36,516 bases of DNA, taken from Planctomycetia bacterium. Its GTDB lineage: Bacteria; Planctomycetota; Planctomycetia; Pirellulales; JALHLM01. Positions 16,971 to 24,970 of this stretch are shown in pieces. The notes under the pieces were generated by a model. It was given only the letters and a program-made list of their open reading frames with translations, was not told where the DNA came from and made no database searches. The stretch lies in NCBI GenBank assembly GCA_034440135.1, contig JAWXBP010000149.1, forward strand, positions 1 to 36,516, read 5' to 3'. Both the position numbers and the translations under genes were made by a program. Position 1 is the stretch's first letter. The number at the start of each line of letters is the position of its first letter.

Positions 16971-18338
16971 CTATTCGCCGAAGCCGCCGAGGTCGCCTTC
17001 TTCCTCCGCGGCGGCGTCATCCGCCGGGGCATCTTCGGCCGGCGCGGCTTCTTCTTCCTCTGCGGCCGCGTCAGCATCCGCGGCGTCCGCCTCTTCTTCG
17101 ACGGCGTCCGCGATCGGGGCCACCGCAGGTGCGGCGGCGGCAGGCGCAGCCGCGTCGAGCGGCTTTTGCTCTGTCTCGGGCGCCCCGTCGGTGTTGCGGT
17201 AGACCAGCGGCTCGGTCAGCGCCGTTTCCCGCAAGCAGTGCAGCAATCCCGTCTGCGAGGCGAGGTAGACGCGATCGTTCTCCGTATTCGCGAGCATGAT
17301 CGCATGCCCGGTTGTCGGGAGCATGTCCATGCGTTTGCCGGTCGCGGCGTCGAGCACTTGTAAGCGTCCCAAGTCATCCTGGGCGTAAATGCGATTCGCG
17401 CCCGCCGCGACGAATTGCTGGATCCCCGGCGCCAGCCAGAGTTCGGCGCCTGTGTCACCTGCCACCTGGTACATGCCGGCCAGGTCAGCGACGACATAGA
17501 TTTTATCTTTGACAACCACCGGCTGGTGATTCAGCGGTTCCCCCAGCGACAGCCGCCAGTTGATATCGCCAGCGGTTTCCTTGATCGCGTAGAGATAATT
17601 GTCACGCGAGGCGGCGATCACGTTTCCGTTGTAGTAGGCGAGGTCGGCGACGATCTCCCCGTACGTATCGACTGTGAATCGCGGTCCTGCGACGTCCGGC
17701 GCGAAACCGTAGACCGAACCGGTGGCGGTGCCGACGGCGATCGCCTTCGGCGTCAGCAAGGCGGCCGTCTGCGGAATTCCCGACACGCCTAGGAATTGTT
17801 GTCCTTGGCCAGCCCGGGCGATGCTCGTGCGACCGTCCTGGAGTTCTTTCGTCGCATAGGATTCGACGCGGCCGCGAATTGTCGGCACGTAAACGCGGTT
17901 CGGTCCCATCGACACGCCCGCCGAAGGCGAGCCTTTGAGCGGAGTCTCCCAGCGAATACGGCCGTCTTTACGATTCAACAGGTACAGCGTCGCACCATTC
18001 GCAACACCGATGAACTCTTCGCCAATCCCGGGTGGCACGCTCGGATAGCTGCGGTTGCCGACTTGCGCGCGCCAGAGCGTGCGCCCCGTTTCAGCGTCGA
18101 TCGCCTGCAAGATGCCAACGTTCGATTGCACGAACAGCGTGCCATGATCAAGCTGGATGTCGGCGAGCTCGCTGCGTCCAGCCGCCACGTCCGCCTGTGC
18201 GACCCAAGCGCGTTCCAGGCCATGCCGGCGGAGCGGCACGCGCGAAATCACCCCTCCCGGCAAACCCTGCGCCGACGCCTGGGAAACCAAGGAGAGCGTC
18301 ATCAAGCAAGCCGCGAGTCCGAGCGATAGCGTGCGCAT
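16971..18338 (-). CDS. Exported PQQ-type beta-propeller protein with acidic Ala/Glu tail
   Basis: A 455-residue protein. The signal peptide is MRTLSLGLAACLMTLSLVSQASAQ with cleavage expected after about residue 23-24. The body is an outer-membrane-assembly/PQQ-like propeller with repeated TG-x-x-x-W blade motifs: DAETGRTLWRAQVG, KDGRIRWETPLKG, AGDINWRLSLGE and TGAELWLAPG, and a final DAATGKRMD. Such domains in BamB or PQQ enzymes bind proteins or quinone; no quinone-site residues were identified, so protein binding is more likely. The last 70 residues are a low-complexity Ala/Glu/Asp tail ending in GDLGGFGE, probably disordered. The ATG at 18338 has a G-rich upstream (GGGTGGGG) and gives the signal peptide directly; an ATG at 18377 is in frame but lies in a hairpin loop. 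Confidence 0.87.
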   Translation of the reverse strand: MRTLSLGLAACLMTLSLVSQASAQGLPGGVISRVPLRRHGLERAWVAQADVAAGRSELADIQLDHGTLFVQSNVGILQAIDAETGRTLWRAQVGNRSYPSVPPGIGEEFIGVANGATLYLLNRKDGRIRWETPLKGSPSAGVSMGPNRVYVPTIRGRVESYATKELQDGRTSIARAGQGQQFLGVSGIPQTAALLTPKAIAVGTATGSVYGFAPDVAGPRFTVDTYGEIVADLAYYNGNVIAASRDNYLYAIKETAGDINWRLSLGEPLNHQPVVVKDKIYVVADLAGMYQVAGDTGAELWLAPGIQQFVAAGANRIYAQDDLGRLQVLDAATGKRMDMLPTTGHAIMLANTENDRVYLASQTGLLHCLRETALTEPLVYRNTDGAPETEQKPLDAAAPAAAAPAVAPIADAVEEEADAADADAAAEEEEAAPAEDAPADDAAAEEEGDLGGFGE

Positions 18339-18364
18339 ACCCCACCCTGAGCCGAACAAAGAAA

Positions 18365-18387
18365 GCCAACTATCCATGATAGTTGGC
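18365..18387 (-). promoter_or_regulatory. Perfect 10-bp hairpin in the leader of the propeller gene
   Basis: GCCAACTATC (18365-18374) is exactly mirrored by GATAGTTGGC (18378-18387) with a 3-base loop. On the minus strand the loop is ATG, an in-frame upstream start (18377-18375) for the propeller gene. It ends 26 bases before the chosen ATG. It may be an operator or a leader hairpin controlling translation. Confidence 0.6.
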
Positions 18388-18444
18388 CGACCGGCGGCCG
18401 TCGCCAAGAAAATTGGGCCCTTCGCCACGGACCTATTGCCCTCA

Positions 18445-18541
18445 GTTGTGGCACGGTCTCCCGACCGTGACACGTTGACGCCGTTCAAAAGGGGAGACCT
18501 TCGGTCGAGCCGGTGACACGGTCGGGAGACCGTGCCACAAC
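18445..18541. repeat. Palindromic repeat family B, copy 2 (inverted)
   Basis: A 97-base element, the same length as 12681-12777 but reversed: the internal GGAGACCTTCGGTC is the complement of the copy 1 centre. Outer ends read GTTGTGGCACGGTC and GACCGTGCCACAAC. Each hairpin has one mismatch here (GTGACAC). It lies between two minus-strand genes, after the TPR stop side and before the propeller leader hairpin. Confidence 0.85.
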
Positions 18542-18555
18542 CTGGCGCCCCCGGC

Positions 18556-20154
18556 CTACTGCTCGACCGTTGGCTCCGGCGATTTGACTTCCCGCCAGGG
18601 CTTGCCGGCTTCGTAGCTGGATAGCTCCTTTTTGAGCGGCTCGCGAAGCTCCTCGCTGCCGAGTTCGACCGCTTTTTTCGACCACTCGATCGCCTTGGCG
18701 AAATCGCCTGATTCGGCATAGGCGGCGGCCAACGTGCTGAGGATGTGGGCCTGCTTGTATTCGGTGACTTCGCAGGCCTTGGCGGCCAATTCCTGCGAGC
18801 GTTTCCCGTCGCGCAGCTCGTCCTTGGGCGACGTAGCCAACACCCAAGCCAAGTTGTTCAGCACGGCACTGTCGTCCGGCGTCAACTCAACGGCCTGGTT
18901 GTAATCGGCAATCGCCTCGGCATGCTGTCCTTGCGTGAGATACACGTCGGCCCGCGCTTGCAGTGCAGCGCTGTTCTTCGGCTCTTTCGCCAAGATTTCG
19001 CCGAAGGTGGCGATCGCCTCGGCCTGCTGCTTGTTGGCGCTGTAGAGGATGCCCAATTGCATCAAGCTCGTCAGGTCGTCCGGCGCTTTCTCACGAACGG
19101 TCTCCAGCGCCGCGATCGCCTCGGGAATCTTCTTCAGCCGGGCCAGGAGCAATGCCCGCATCTGGATCGCTGGGGCGTAGTCGTCGCGCACGCCCAAGGC
19201 TTCGTCGATATCGCCGAGCGCCAACTCATTGTCGCCCGCCTGAGCGTAGTTCGACGCCCGCAGCAGGAGCGAAGAGACATCCAGCGGATTGATCTCCAAC
19301 GCCACGTCGAGATCGTCAATCGCCTTTTGCGTGTCCTCCTTAATCGAGTAGGCTCGGGCGCGTTGCGTCAGGTAATCGGCATTGTCCGCGTCGAGCTCAA
19401 TCGCCTTCGAAAAGCTGACGATCGCATCGTCCGTCTTTTCCTGCAGCATTTGCACGATTCCCGCGGCATGGTAGGAGCGGGGATCCTCTGGCGCGGTCTC
19501 GATGGCAGCCTGAAAATCAGCCAGCGCCTTGTCGAACTCCTTTTGATCCAGGTAGTACGCGCCGCGGACTTGCAGCACGTCCGTATTCTTCGGATCGAGC
19601 TCCGCCGCGGCGTTCAAGTCCGCCAGGCGTTGCGCGTTATCCTCGGTCAGCTCGGCGCGCATGATGTGGGCGCGGAGCATCACTTTTGCATCCTCGTCCT
19701 TGAGCTCGATGGCCTTATTCAAGGCGGCCACCGCCTTGGTGCGATCGCCCTCCGGCAGGCTATACAGCCGCGCGATGGTGAGGTGGGTCCGCGCCGTCGC
19801 CGGAGCAAGCTCCGCGGCGCGTTCCAGGTCTGCGGTCGCCATTTCCCGCAGTCGCGGCCAGTTTTGATCCACCGGCGGATTGAAAATTGGGTTGGCGTAG
19901 AGTTCGCCACGTAACGTCAGGGACGAGGCCAGCAATTGGTTGGCGAAGGTCTTGTTTTCTTCGCCGAGGCCTTTCTCGATCGCGCTCTCGCAAAGCTTGA
20001 TCACATCGCTCAAATCGGATTCGGACTCCGCCGCCACCTGGGCGTCGACGGCCTTGTCGAGATCCTCTTGCCCGGCGTCCGCTGCCAGCGCGGCCGGCGT
20101 CGTCAACAGGCATCCGAGCACCGCCCCGCTCCACACCATCCGTTGGATATTCAT
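18556..20154 (-). CDS. Exported TPR-repeat protein, 532 residues
   Basis: The protein starts MNIQRMVWSGAVLGCLLTTPAALAADAG, a clear signal peptide cleaved near AALA-AD (about residue 24-25). Nearly all the rest is about a dozen tandem 34-residue TPRs, for example ADYLTQRARAYSIKEDTQKA, NDVSLLLRASNYAQAGDNEL-type and NSAALQARADVYLTQGQHAE, with the canonical AxxDxxxALEIxP phase. TPR solenoids are scaffolds, so a periplasmic or paryphoplasmic binding role is inferred. The ATG at 20154 was chosen because the frame upstream lacks family character and the signal peptide begins here; the Shine-Dalgarno is weak. Neighbouring minus-strand exported proteins (propeller and gluzincin) may belong to the same envelope process, though repeats separate the genes. 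Confidence 0.87.
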   Translation of the reverse strand: MNIQRMVWSGAVLGCLLTTPAALAADAGQEDLDKAVDAQVAAESESDLSDVIKLCESAIEKGLGEENKTFANQLLASSLTLRGELYANPIFNPPVDQNWPRLREMATADLERAAELAPATARTHLTIARLYSLPEGDRTKAVAALNKAIELKDEDAKVMLRAHIMRAELTEDNAQRLADLNAAAELDPKNTDVLQVRGAYYLDQKEFDKALADFQAAIETAPEDPRSYHAAGIVQMLQEKTDDAIVSFSKAIELDADNADYLTQRARAYSIKEDTQKAIDDLDVALEINPLDVSSLLLRASNYAQAGDNELALGDIDEALGVRDDYAPAIQMRALLLARLKKIPEAIAALETVREKAPDDLTSLMQLGILYSANKQQAEAIATFGEILAKEPKNSAALQARADVYLTQGQHAEAIADYNQAVELTPDDSAVLNNLAWVLATSPKDELRDGKRSQELAAKACEVTEYKQAHILSTLAAAYAESGDFAKAIEWSKKAVELGSEELREPLKKELSSYEAGKPWREVKSPEPTVEQ

Positions 20155-20309
20155 CGCATTGTCTCGCGCCACAAAGAATAAGAGCCGCTCCGTCACCCAG
20201 CGCAACACGCCCACATTATGCCGGGAATATGGAGCGTTGACTATGCGATCCAGCAAGAACCGGCGCGAATCTGGGGAATTCACCACGGAGGCACGGAGGG
20301 GCCTGGGGC

Positions 20310-20402
20310 GAATGTCGAATGACGACGATAACGGGCCATTCGACATTCAAGCATTCGGATTTGATTCGTCATTCGGATTTCGACATTGGACATTCGACAT
20401 TC
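20310..20402. repeat. Inverted repeat with GAATGTCGAATG arms
   Basis: GAATGTCGAATG (20310-20321) and its exact complement (20391-20402) flank a segment with further CATTCGACATTC-like and ATTCGTCATTCG motifs. It shares the AATGACGA/TCGTCATT core with the repeat at 2513-2607. A CACGGAGGCACGGAGG direct-repeat fragment lies just before it (20283-20298). The gap 20155-20422 holds no gene that I can support. Confidence 0.65.
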
Positions 20403-20422
20403 TCCGGCACGGTGAATCCTCC

Positions 20423-21283
20423 TCACTTTGGCGGCTCGAGTTCCAGGACCCATTTCTGGTAGTCGTTGTCCAACTCCTCCCAGGAGAGATTTGGTAACAC
20501 TGCTTTCACCGCCAGCGCGCCCTGCGGGTCGTCCTCTTGGTGTTCGCGGAAGTGCTCGTAGTAGTCCTCCAACAACTCGTGTCGCTGCAAATACAGGCAG
20601 AAGTAGCGCGCCTGGGCGTAATTGATGCCGACCTGCTTGCCGCGAAAATCTTCGTCGTGGATCAACGCTTCCAGCGAGCGCAGTTTGCCGTCGCGGATGG
20701 CGGTCTGGAGCGCCGGCAATCGCCAGTTCTCCAGCCCGTCGATGCCGGAGCCGTCCTCCCGGAAACGACACTGCTCGTGCAGCGACGCCAGGCCTTCATT
20801 GAACCAGTCGGGCACGTCCGGGAAATCGAAATCGATGAGCGCGTGCGTCAATTCGTGTACGAGCGTGCCGCCGCCCGTGGCGATGTTCATCACCAACGTG
20901 CGGCGGTTCGGCTTGTAGTAGCCGTAGACCGACAGCCCGGCGTGGCCGAAGAGTTGCTTCGACTGCGCTTCATACTCATCGGCCGTATCGTAGAGCAGCA
21001 CCGTGATCGGCTGATCCGGCTCGCGATCGAAGTAACTTGCCAGCATCGCCTTCGTGGCCGGTTCCAACGTTCGAGCATGCCAGGTTTGCAGCGCGTCCTT
21101 CGTCAGATTGCCCGAAATCACGAACGGCGGACGGACAATCACCTCGCGATCCGCGCCGACCGTTTCCCGCAGCGCCGCAGCGGTTTCGATGCACTGATTC
21201 GCTAGGGACAATTCGGCGGCGTCGGCGAAGCGAGTCGTCACGCAGCACGCCAATATGACGCTCAGAGTTCGCCAAGCATTCAT
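20423..21283 (-). CDS. Exported MA-clan gluzincin-type metalloprotease-like protein
   Basis: A 286-residue protein with a signal peptide (MNAWRTLSVILACCVTTRFADA, cleavage about 22). The zinc site is HELTH (H143, E144, H147) followed by DWFNEGLAS, where E163 is the gluzincin third ligand, a spacing typical of the peptidase-MA-like family that planctomycetes carry in number. Preceding residues (PITVLLYDTADEYEAQ) form the usual beta-strand region. A secreted or periplasmic zinc peptidase is inferred; substrate is unknown. The ATG at 21283 has GAGAGG five bases upstream, preferred over an ATG twelve codons earlier that lacks the signal peptide at the terminus. Confidence 0.84.
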   Translation of the reverse strand: MNAWRTLSVILACCVTTRFADAAELSLANQCIETAAALRETVGADREVIVRPPFVISGNLTKDALQTWHARTLEPATKAMLASYFDREPDQPITVLLYDTADEYEAQSKQLFGHAGLSVYGYYKPNRRTLVMNIATGGGTLVHELTHALIDFDFPDVPDWFNEGLASLHEQCRFREDGSGIDGLENWRLPALQTAIRDGKLRSLEALIHDEDFRGKQVGINYAQARYFCLYLQRHELLEDYYEHFREHQEDDPQGALAVKAVLPNLSWEELDNDYQKWVLELEPPK

Positions 21284-21373
21284 CGCGGCCTCTCGTTCCG
21301 GTTCGATGTTCCACCGCATTGTAGGGCCGCGACGCCATGGAAGTCACGTCGAACATTCTCCATCCTGAAAAAG

Positions 21374-21478
21374 CTGTGGGAGGCGTCTCCGACGCCGATG
21401 GAGACGACGAGTTCATAGACTCACTGGATGTTTTGGCGACGACGCCTACTCGATCGGCGTCGGAGACGCCTCCCACAG
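21374..21478. repeat. Palindromic repeat family C
   Basis: Two exact 26-base arms (21374-21399 and 21453-21478) around 53 bases. Each arm contains the small hairpin GGCGTC-TCC-GACGCC or its complement with a GGA loop. It lies in the 304-base divergent gap between the gluzincin and the esterase gene (21284-21587). No other gene is seen in that gap; the remaining right part (21479-21574) could hold the esterase promoter, but no clear hexamer pair was found. Confidence 0.85.
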
Positions 21479-21587
21479 TCCTGCAAGAAGAACAAGTCCG
21501 GTGGTGGCAACGGCCACACTTCGCGTTTACACTAGCGGCGACCGAAATCCCGCCCGACCGCGCCTACCTTGAGCGGAGCCCGCACGC

Positions 21588-23759
21588 ATGTCCCTTCGCA
21601 CGCTTCTCGTTGTTCTGGCACTTTCAATTTTGTCCCGCGCGGACTTCGCTGCTGCCGCCGCGCCGCGTGTGTTGCCGGAGGGAAAGCTGCCGGATGACGT
21701 GCGGCTCGGCGAATTGCGCACCTTGGACAGCTATTTTCCCTTCGCGGTTCCCGATACGCGCGAAGCCTGGGCGCAGCGGGCGGAGCGGACGCGGCGGCGC
21801 ATTTTGGTCGCCATGGGCCTTTACCCCATGCCCGAGCGCACGCGGGCGCAAGCCGTGGTGCATGGCCGCGTCGACCGTGGCGACTACACCGTCGAGCGCG
21901 TCTATTTCCAGAGCTATCCCGGCCACTTCGTGACCGGTAGTTTGTTCCGTCCCGTCGGGCGCACCGGCCGGTTGCCGGGCGTGCTTTGCCCGCATGGGCA
22001 CTGGGCGAACGGCCGCTTTTTCGACGCCGGCGAAGAGGAAGCCAAGAAACAGATCGCCACCGGCGCGGAATCGATGATGAGCGGCGCCCGCTTTCCGCTC
22101 CAAGCCCGCTGCGTGCAACTCGCGCGGATGGGCTGCGTGGTGTTCCACTACGACATGCTCGGCAACGCCGACAGCTTCCAGATTCCGCTCGAGATCGCCC
22201 ACGGCTTTCGCGATCGCCGACCGGATCTCGAACGTCCCGATCGCTGGGGTTTCTTCAGCCCTCAAGCGGAATTACGCCTGCAAAGCATCATGGGCCTGCA
22301 GACGTATAACTCGATCCGAGCCCTCGATTGGTTGAGTAACTTGCCGGACGTCGACCCGCAGCGGATCGGTGTCACCGGCGCGAGCGGTGGCGGGACGCAG
22401 ACGTTTATTCTTTCGGCGATTGACCCGCGCCCCGCGGTCGAGTTCCCGGCCGTGATGGTGTCCACCGCCATGCAAGGCGGCTGCACCTGCGAGAACGCCT
22501 GCTATCTGCGAACGGGCGTGGGGAACGTCGATTTCGCCGCCTGCTTCGCCCCCAAGCCGCTCGGCATGACCGCCGCGGACGATTGGACCAAAGAACTGGA
22601 AACCAAGGGCCTGCCGGAGTTGAAGCAACTCTACGGACTGCTCGGCCAGCCAGGGAAGGTTTCGGCAACGATCCGCCTGGAATTCGGCCACAACTACAAC
22701 GCGGTGAGCCGGCAGGCGATGTACCACTGGTTCAACACACATCTCCTGTTGGGCTACGCCGAACCGATCGTGGAGCAGGATTTTCAACCGCTCACGCGCG
22801 ACGAGCTCACCGTTTGGGACGACGCACATCCCCAGCCCGCTGCTGACGCGAACTACGAACCGTCGCTGCTGCAGACAGTGGACGCGGCCTCGCACGAAGC
22901 GTTGGCGGCCGATCCGACGCAATTCACGCGTCTCGCCTACGACGTCGTCATCGACCGGCAAGTTCCCGCCGAAGGCGAAATCGCACAGCGCAAGGTGTTC
23001 GACAATGATCGCGGCGATTACCGCGAGTTGGGCGGACTGATCGAGCTGCCGGCGCGGGGCGAGCAACTGCCCGAAGTATTTCTGATGCCTAAGAACGCCA
23101 CCGGCGATGTCGTGATCTGGATCGACGGGCGTGGCAAGGATGCGCTCTTCGACGCGCAAGGGCAACCTTTGCCGGAGATCGCCCGACTGCTGGCGGCCGG
23201 AAAAAGTGTGGCCTGCGTTGACCTGATCGGTCAAGGCGAATGCAAGAGCGACTCGGCGGCAAAGGATGAAAATCGCCGCGTCAAGGAAGACCGGAATTTC
23301 GCCGGCTACACGTACGGTTACAACAGCCCACTCTTTGTGCAGCGCGTGCATGACATTTTGACAGTCGTGGGACTGACCAAGCTGCACGCGAAAGACGGCG
23401 ATCAGATTGAGCTAGTCGGCGTCCACGGGGCGGGACTTTGGGTCGCTGCGGCGGCCGCGCAGGCCGGCGAAGCCGTCGACGGCGTGGCCATCGATACGGA
23501 AGGATTTCGTTTTGCTAACCTGACTTCCTATGCGGATCCTCTGTTCCTCCCGGGAGCGGTGAAGTACGGCGATGTGCCAGGCCTGTTATCACTGCTTGAT
23601 AAACAACCACTCTGGCTGGCTGGCGAGAACGCCCAAACCATCGACGAACTGAATCAAAACCGCGCTGAGCGCGGGGCTGCCGGAATTATTTGCCCAAAAG
23701 AAACGGCCGAGGAAAAATCCTCGGCCGTAGTGGACTGGTTGTTGAAGGTGTCTCAATAA
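21588..23759 (+). CDS. Exported acetyl-xylan-esterase/Abhydrolase_7-like protein with degenerate second lobe
   Basis: A 723-residue protein with a signal peptide (MSLRTLLVVLALSILSRADFAAAAA, cleavage about 25-26). The first half is an esterase-type alpha/beta-hydrolase: LPGVLCPHGHW (about 129-139), nucleophile elbow GVTGASGGG with Ser266, candidate acid in TAADDW (D331/D332), and His368 in EFGHNYN. A CTCENACYLR cysteine-rich segment (299-308) resembles those in the planctomycete acetyl-xylan-esterase-like family. The second half (about 410-723) again looks like an alpha/beta-hydrolase (VVIWIDGRGKD, ACVDLIGQGE), but its elbow reads GVHGAG with no Ser, so it is probably non-catalytic. GGAG lies nine bases before the ATG. 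Deacetylation of polysaccharides outside the cytoplasm is inferred from family, not proven. Confidence 0.83.
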   Translation: MSLRTLLVVLALSILSRADFAAAAAPRVLPEGKLPDDVRLGELRTLDSYFPFAVPDTREAWAQRAERTRRRILVAMGLYPMPERTRAQAVVHGRVDRGDYTVERVYFQSYPGHFVTGSLFRPVGRTGRLPGVLCPHGHWANGRFFDAGEEEAKKQIATGAESMMSGARFPLQARCVQLARMGCVVFHYDMLGNADSFQIPLEIAHGFRDRRPDLERPDRWGFFSPQAELRLQSIMGLQTYNSIRALDWLSNLPDVDPQRIGVTGASGGGTQTFILSAIDPRPAVEFPAVMVSTAMQGGCTCENACYLRTGVGNVDFAACFAPKPLGMTAADDWTKELETKGLPELKQLYGLLGQPGKVSATIRLEFGHNYNAVSRQAMYHWFNTHLLLGYAEPIVEQDFQPLTRDELTVWDDAHPQPAADANYEPSLLQTVDAASHEALAADPTQFTRLAYDVVIDRQVPAEGEIAQRKVFDNDRGDYRELGGLIELPARGEQLPEVFLMPKNATGDVVIWIDGRGKDALFDAQGQPLPEIARLLAAGKSVACVDLIGQGECKSDSAAKDENRRVKEDRNFAGYTYGYNSPLFVQRVHDILTVVGLTKLHAKDGDQIELVGVHGAGLWVAAAAAQAGEAVDGVAIDTEGFRFANLTSYADPLFLPGAVKYGDVPGLLSLLDKQPLWLAGENAQTIDELNQNRAERGAAGIICPKETAEEKSSAVVDWLLKVSQ

Positions 23760-23762
23760 AGC

Positions 23763-23797
23763 GTCGCGAAATGAGACACATGTCGCATTTTAGCGAC
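23763..23797. terminator. Bidirectional hairpin between convergent genes
   Basis: GTCGC, AAATG and GACA pair in order with TGTC, CATTT and GCGAC across small internal bulges, centred on GACACATGTC. The hairpin sits directly after the esterase TAA and 14 bases from the minus-strand small gene stop, so it would serve transcripts from both sides. No T-tract is present on either side. Confidence 0.6.
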
Positions 23798-23811
23798 CAG
23801 TATTCGCCACG

Positions 23812-24045
23812 CTATTCCTGGGAATTGGTGTCCTGCGGCGACCGCACGTTGAGGTTTTCACGGTCCGGCGAGCCGAGATGCAAGGTCGGCCAGCGGCGCT
23901 GGTAACGCTTCACGAATCGATTCAGGCGGCGATCCATATAGCGACCGAACTTGCCGGTCGGGTCGAAATCGACTTCCAGGGCCACGCCAGCCGCGGCATA
24001 GGTGTCGGGAAGCAAATCTCCGAACTTTTTCGAGGCCTCTCGCAC
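23812..24045 (-). CDS. Small protein, 77 residues, GTG start
   Basis: The product begins MREASKKFGDLLPDTYAAAG. It is hydrophilic, with a basic cluster MDRRLNRFVKRYQRRW (about 36-51) and a polar C-terminal tail. No signal peptide or known family was recognised. The GTG at 24045 has an exceptionally strong Shine-Dalgarno (AAGGGGGG, seven bases upstream), and third codon positions are GC-rich as in neighbouring genes, so it is probably real. Its basic helix might bind RNA or membranes, but this is not supported by a domain match. A hairpin-dense leader lies just upstream (24074-24278). Confidence 0.65.
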   Translation of the reverse strand: MREASKKFGDLLPDTYAAAGVALEVDFDPTGKFGRYMDRRLNRFVKRYQRRWPTLHLGSPDRENLNVRSPQDTNSQE

Positions 24046-24073
24046 GTTTCTACCCCCCTTTTCGCAGCAGCGT

Positions 24074-24278
24074 CCTGAGTTCGCCTCAGGTCGACTTTCT
24101 GCTGGCCGCCATTGTCTTGCGCAGTCGGTGTCGATTTGTTACGCCGACTGCCAAGAATTCTTGGGTTTACACCCAGTTGCACCCTATCCCTGCAATCGTC
24201 GTGCCGAATGCTGGCGTTGGCATTCGCACCACCGTTCCCACGGTAAGAATCAGACGTCAGCCGGCCGAAAAGGTTCGG
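24074..24278 (-). other. Hairpin-dense intergenic region, possible structured leader or ncRNA
   Basis: Successive self-complementary segments are seen: CCTGAG/CTCAGG (24074-24090), GCAGTCGG/CCGACTGC (24121-24151), the palindrome CCAAGAATTCTTGG (24151-24164), TGGGT/ACCCA (24162-24175), TTGCA/TGCAA (24177-24195), GTGCCGAATG/CATTCGCAC (24201-24229, one bulge), ACCGT/ACGGT (24231-24244) and CCGAA/TTCGG (24265-24278). The 8-, 7-, 9- and 6-base stems exceed what random sequence would readily give; the 5-base ones are weak. Orientation as leader of the minus-strand small gene is inferred from position. Confidence 0.4.
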
Positions 24279-24314
24279 GCAGTCCAGCCATGCGCCCTCA
24301 GGGGAGGGGGCAGC

Positions 24315-24905
24315 TTACCGCGCCCAGAGAAACGCGCCCCAGGCAAGTGCGCAAATCGACACGCCCGCGATGCCCGCCACGAGTGCGCCGAACTCGAAAC
24401 GTTCGCGCGCCGCGACTTGCTCCGCGGACGGCTCCGGTGGACCGATCGGGAGCGACAGTGGCGGCGTAGTGGCGACCAACGCCGCGGCAACTCGGCCGTG
24501 GTAGCCAAGAATCCTGGGCGGCGGGCCGAGAATGCTTTGCAGGTATTCGTCCGGCGAATCGTAGGTCGCCTCGGAGCGCCCCAATTCAATGCCGAGCGTT
24601 TGGAGCATGTGCTCGGCCTTCTCGCGCGAGAAAACCCGTTCGGCCTGCTGCACCAGCAGGTGGATACGATCGTCGGCGCCGGCCTCTTCGACCGAAAGGA
24701 AGTGGCCCAGTAGGTGCCCTGGGTTGTGCGCCAGCAGCCTTTCCCGGCAATGGTTGGCCAACGCGTCGAGCCGCAGCGATTGCGCCTGCAGTGCCGACAT
24801 CAACAACAGCTTGTCGCGCACCAACCACCGCCGCCGCAACTCGCTTGCCCGGGCAAGGTGCAGGAAAATCGCAAGCGTTTGCTGGGCTTCGTCCAACGTA
24901 GTCAC
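24315..24905 (-). CDS. Unknown protein with C-terminal membrane helix
   Basis: A 196-residue protein of no recognised family. The N-terminal two thirds is helical and polar (DEAQQTLAIFLHLARASELRRRWLVRDKLLLMSALQAQS and onwards). A proline-rich stretch PLSLPIGPPEPSAE (about 149-162) precedes a C-terminal hydrophobic helix FGALVAGIAGVSICALAWGAFLW (about 172-194) ending in a basic residue, so it looks tail-anchored with the bulk on the cytoplasmic side. Start: GTG at 24905, which gives MTTLDEAQQ; no Shine-Dalgarno is evident and later starts would cut conserved-looking helix. It follows the flavoprotein gene by 65 bases and may be co-transcribed with it. Confidence 0.65.
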   Translation of the reverse strand: MTTLDEAQQTLAIFLHLARASELRRRWLVRDKLLLMSALQAQSLRLDALANHCRERLLAHNPGHLLGHFLSVEEAGADDRIHLLVQQAERVFSREKAEHMLQTLGIELGRSEATYDSPDEYLQSILGPPPRILGYHGRVAAALVATTPPLSLPIGPPEPSAEQVAARERFEFGALVAGIAGVSICALAWGAFLWAR

Positions 24906-24970
24906 GCGCGAGGAAGAGTAGTGAGCAATGAATGTAGTGTATGCAGATTCATCGACGTCGGCCCCGCTCG

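Noticed and set aside
11046-18541. CRISPR array explanation for the repeats at 11046, 12681, 16905 and 18445
   Set aside because: Copies are kilobases apart, palindromic and not separated by regular spacers; no cas genes.
20423-21283. HELTH protein considered as a toxin or as part of the effector cassette
   Set aside because: It has a signal peptide and the ordinary MA-type gluzincin layout, and is far from the cassette.
22272-23387. 371-codon minus-strand frame opposite the esterase
   Set aside because: Shadow of the esterase frame with no motifs.
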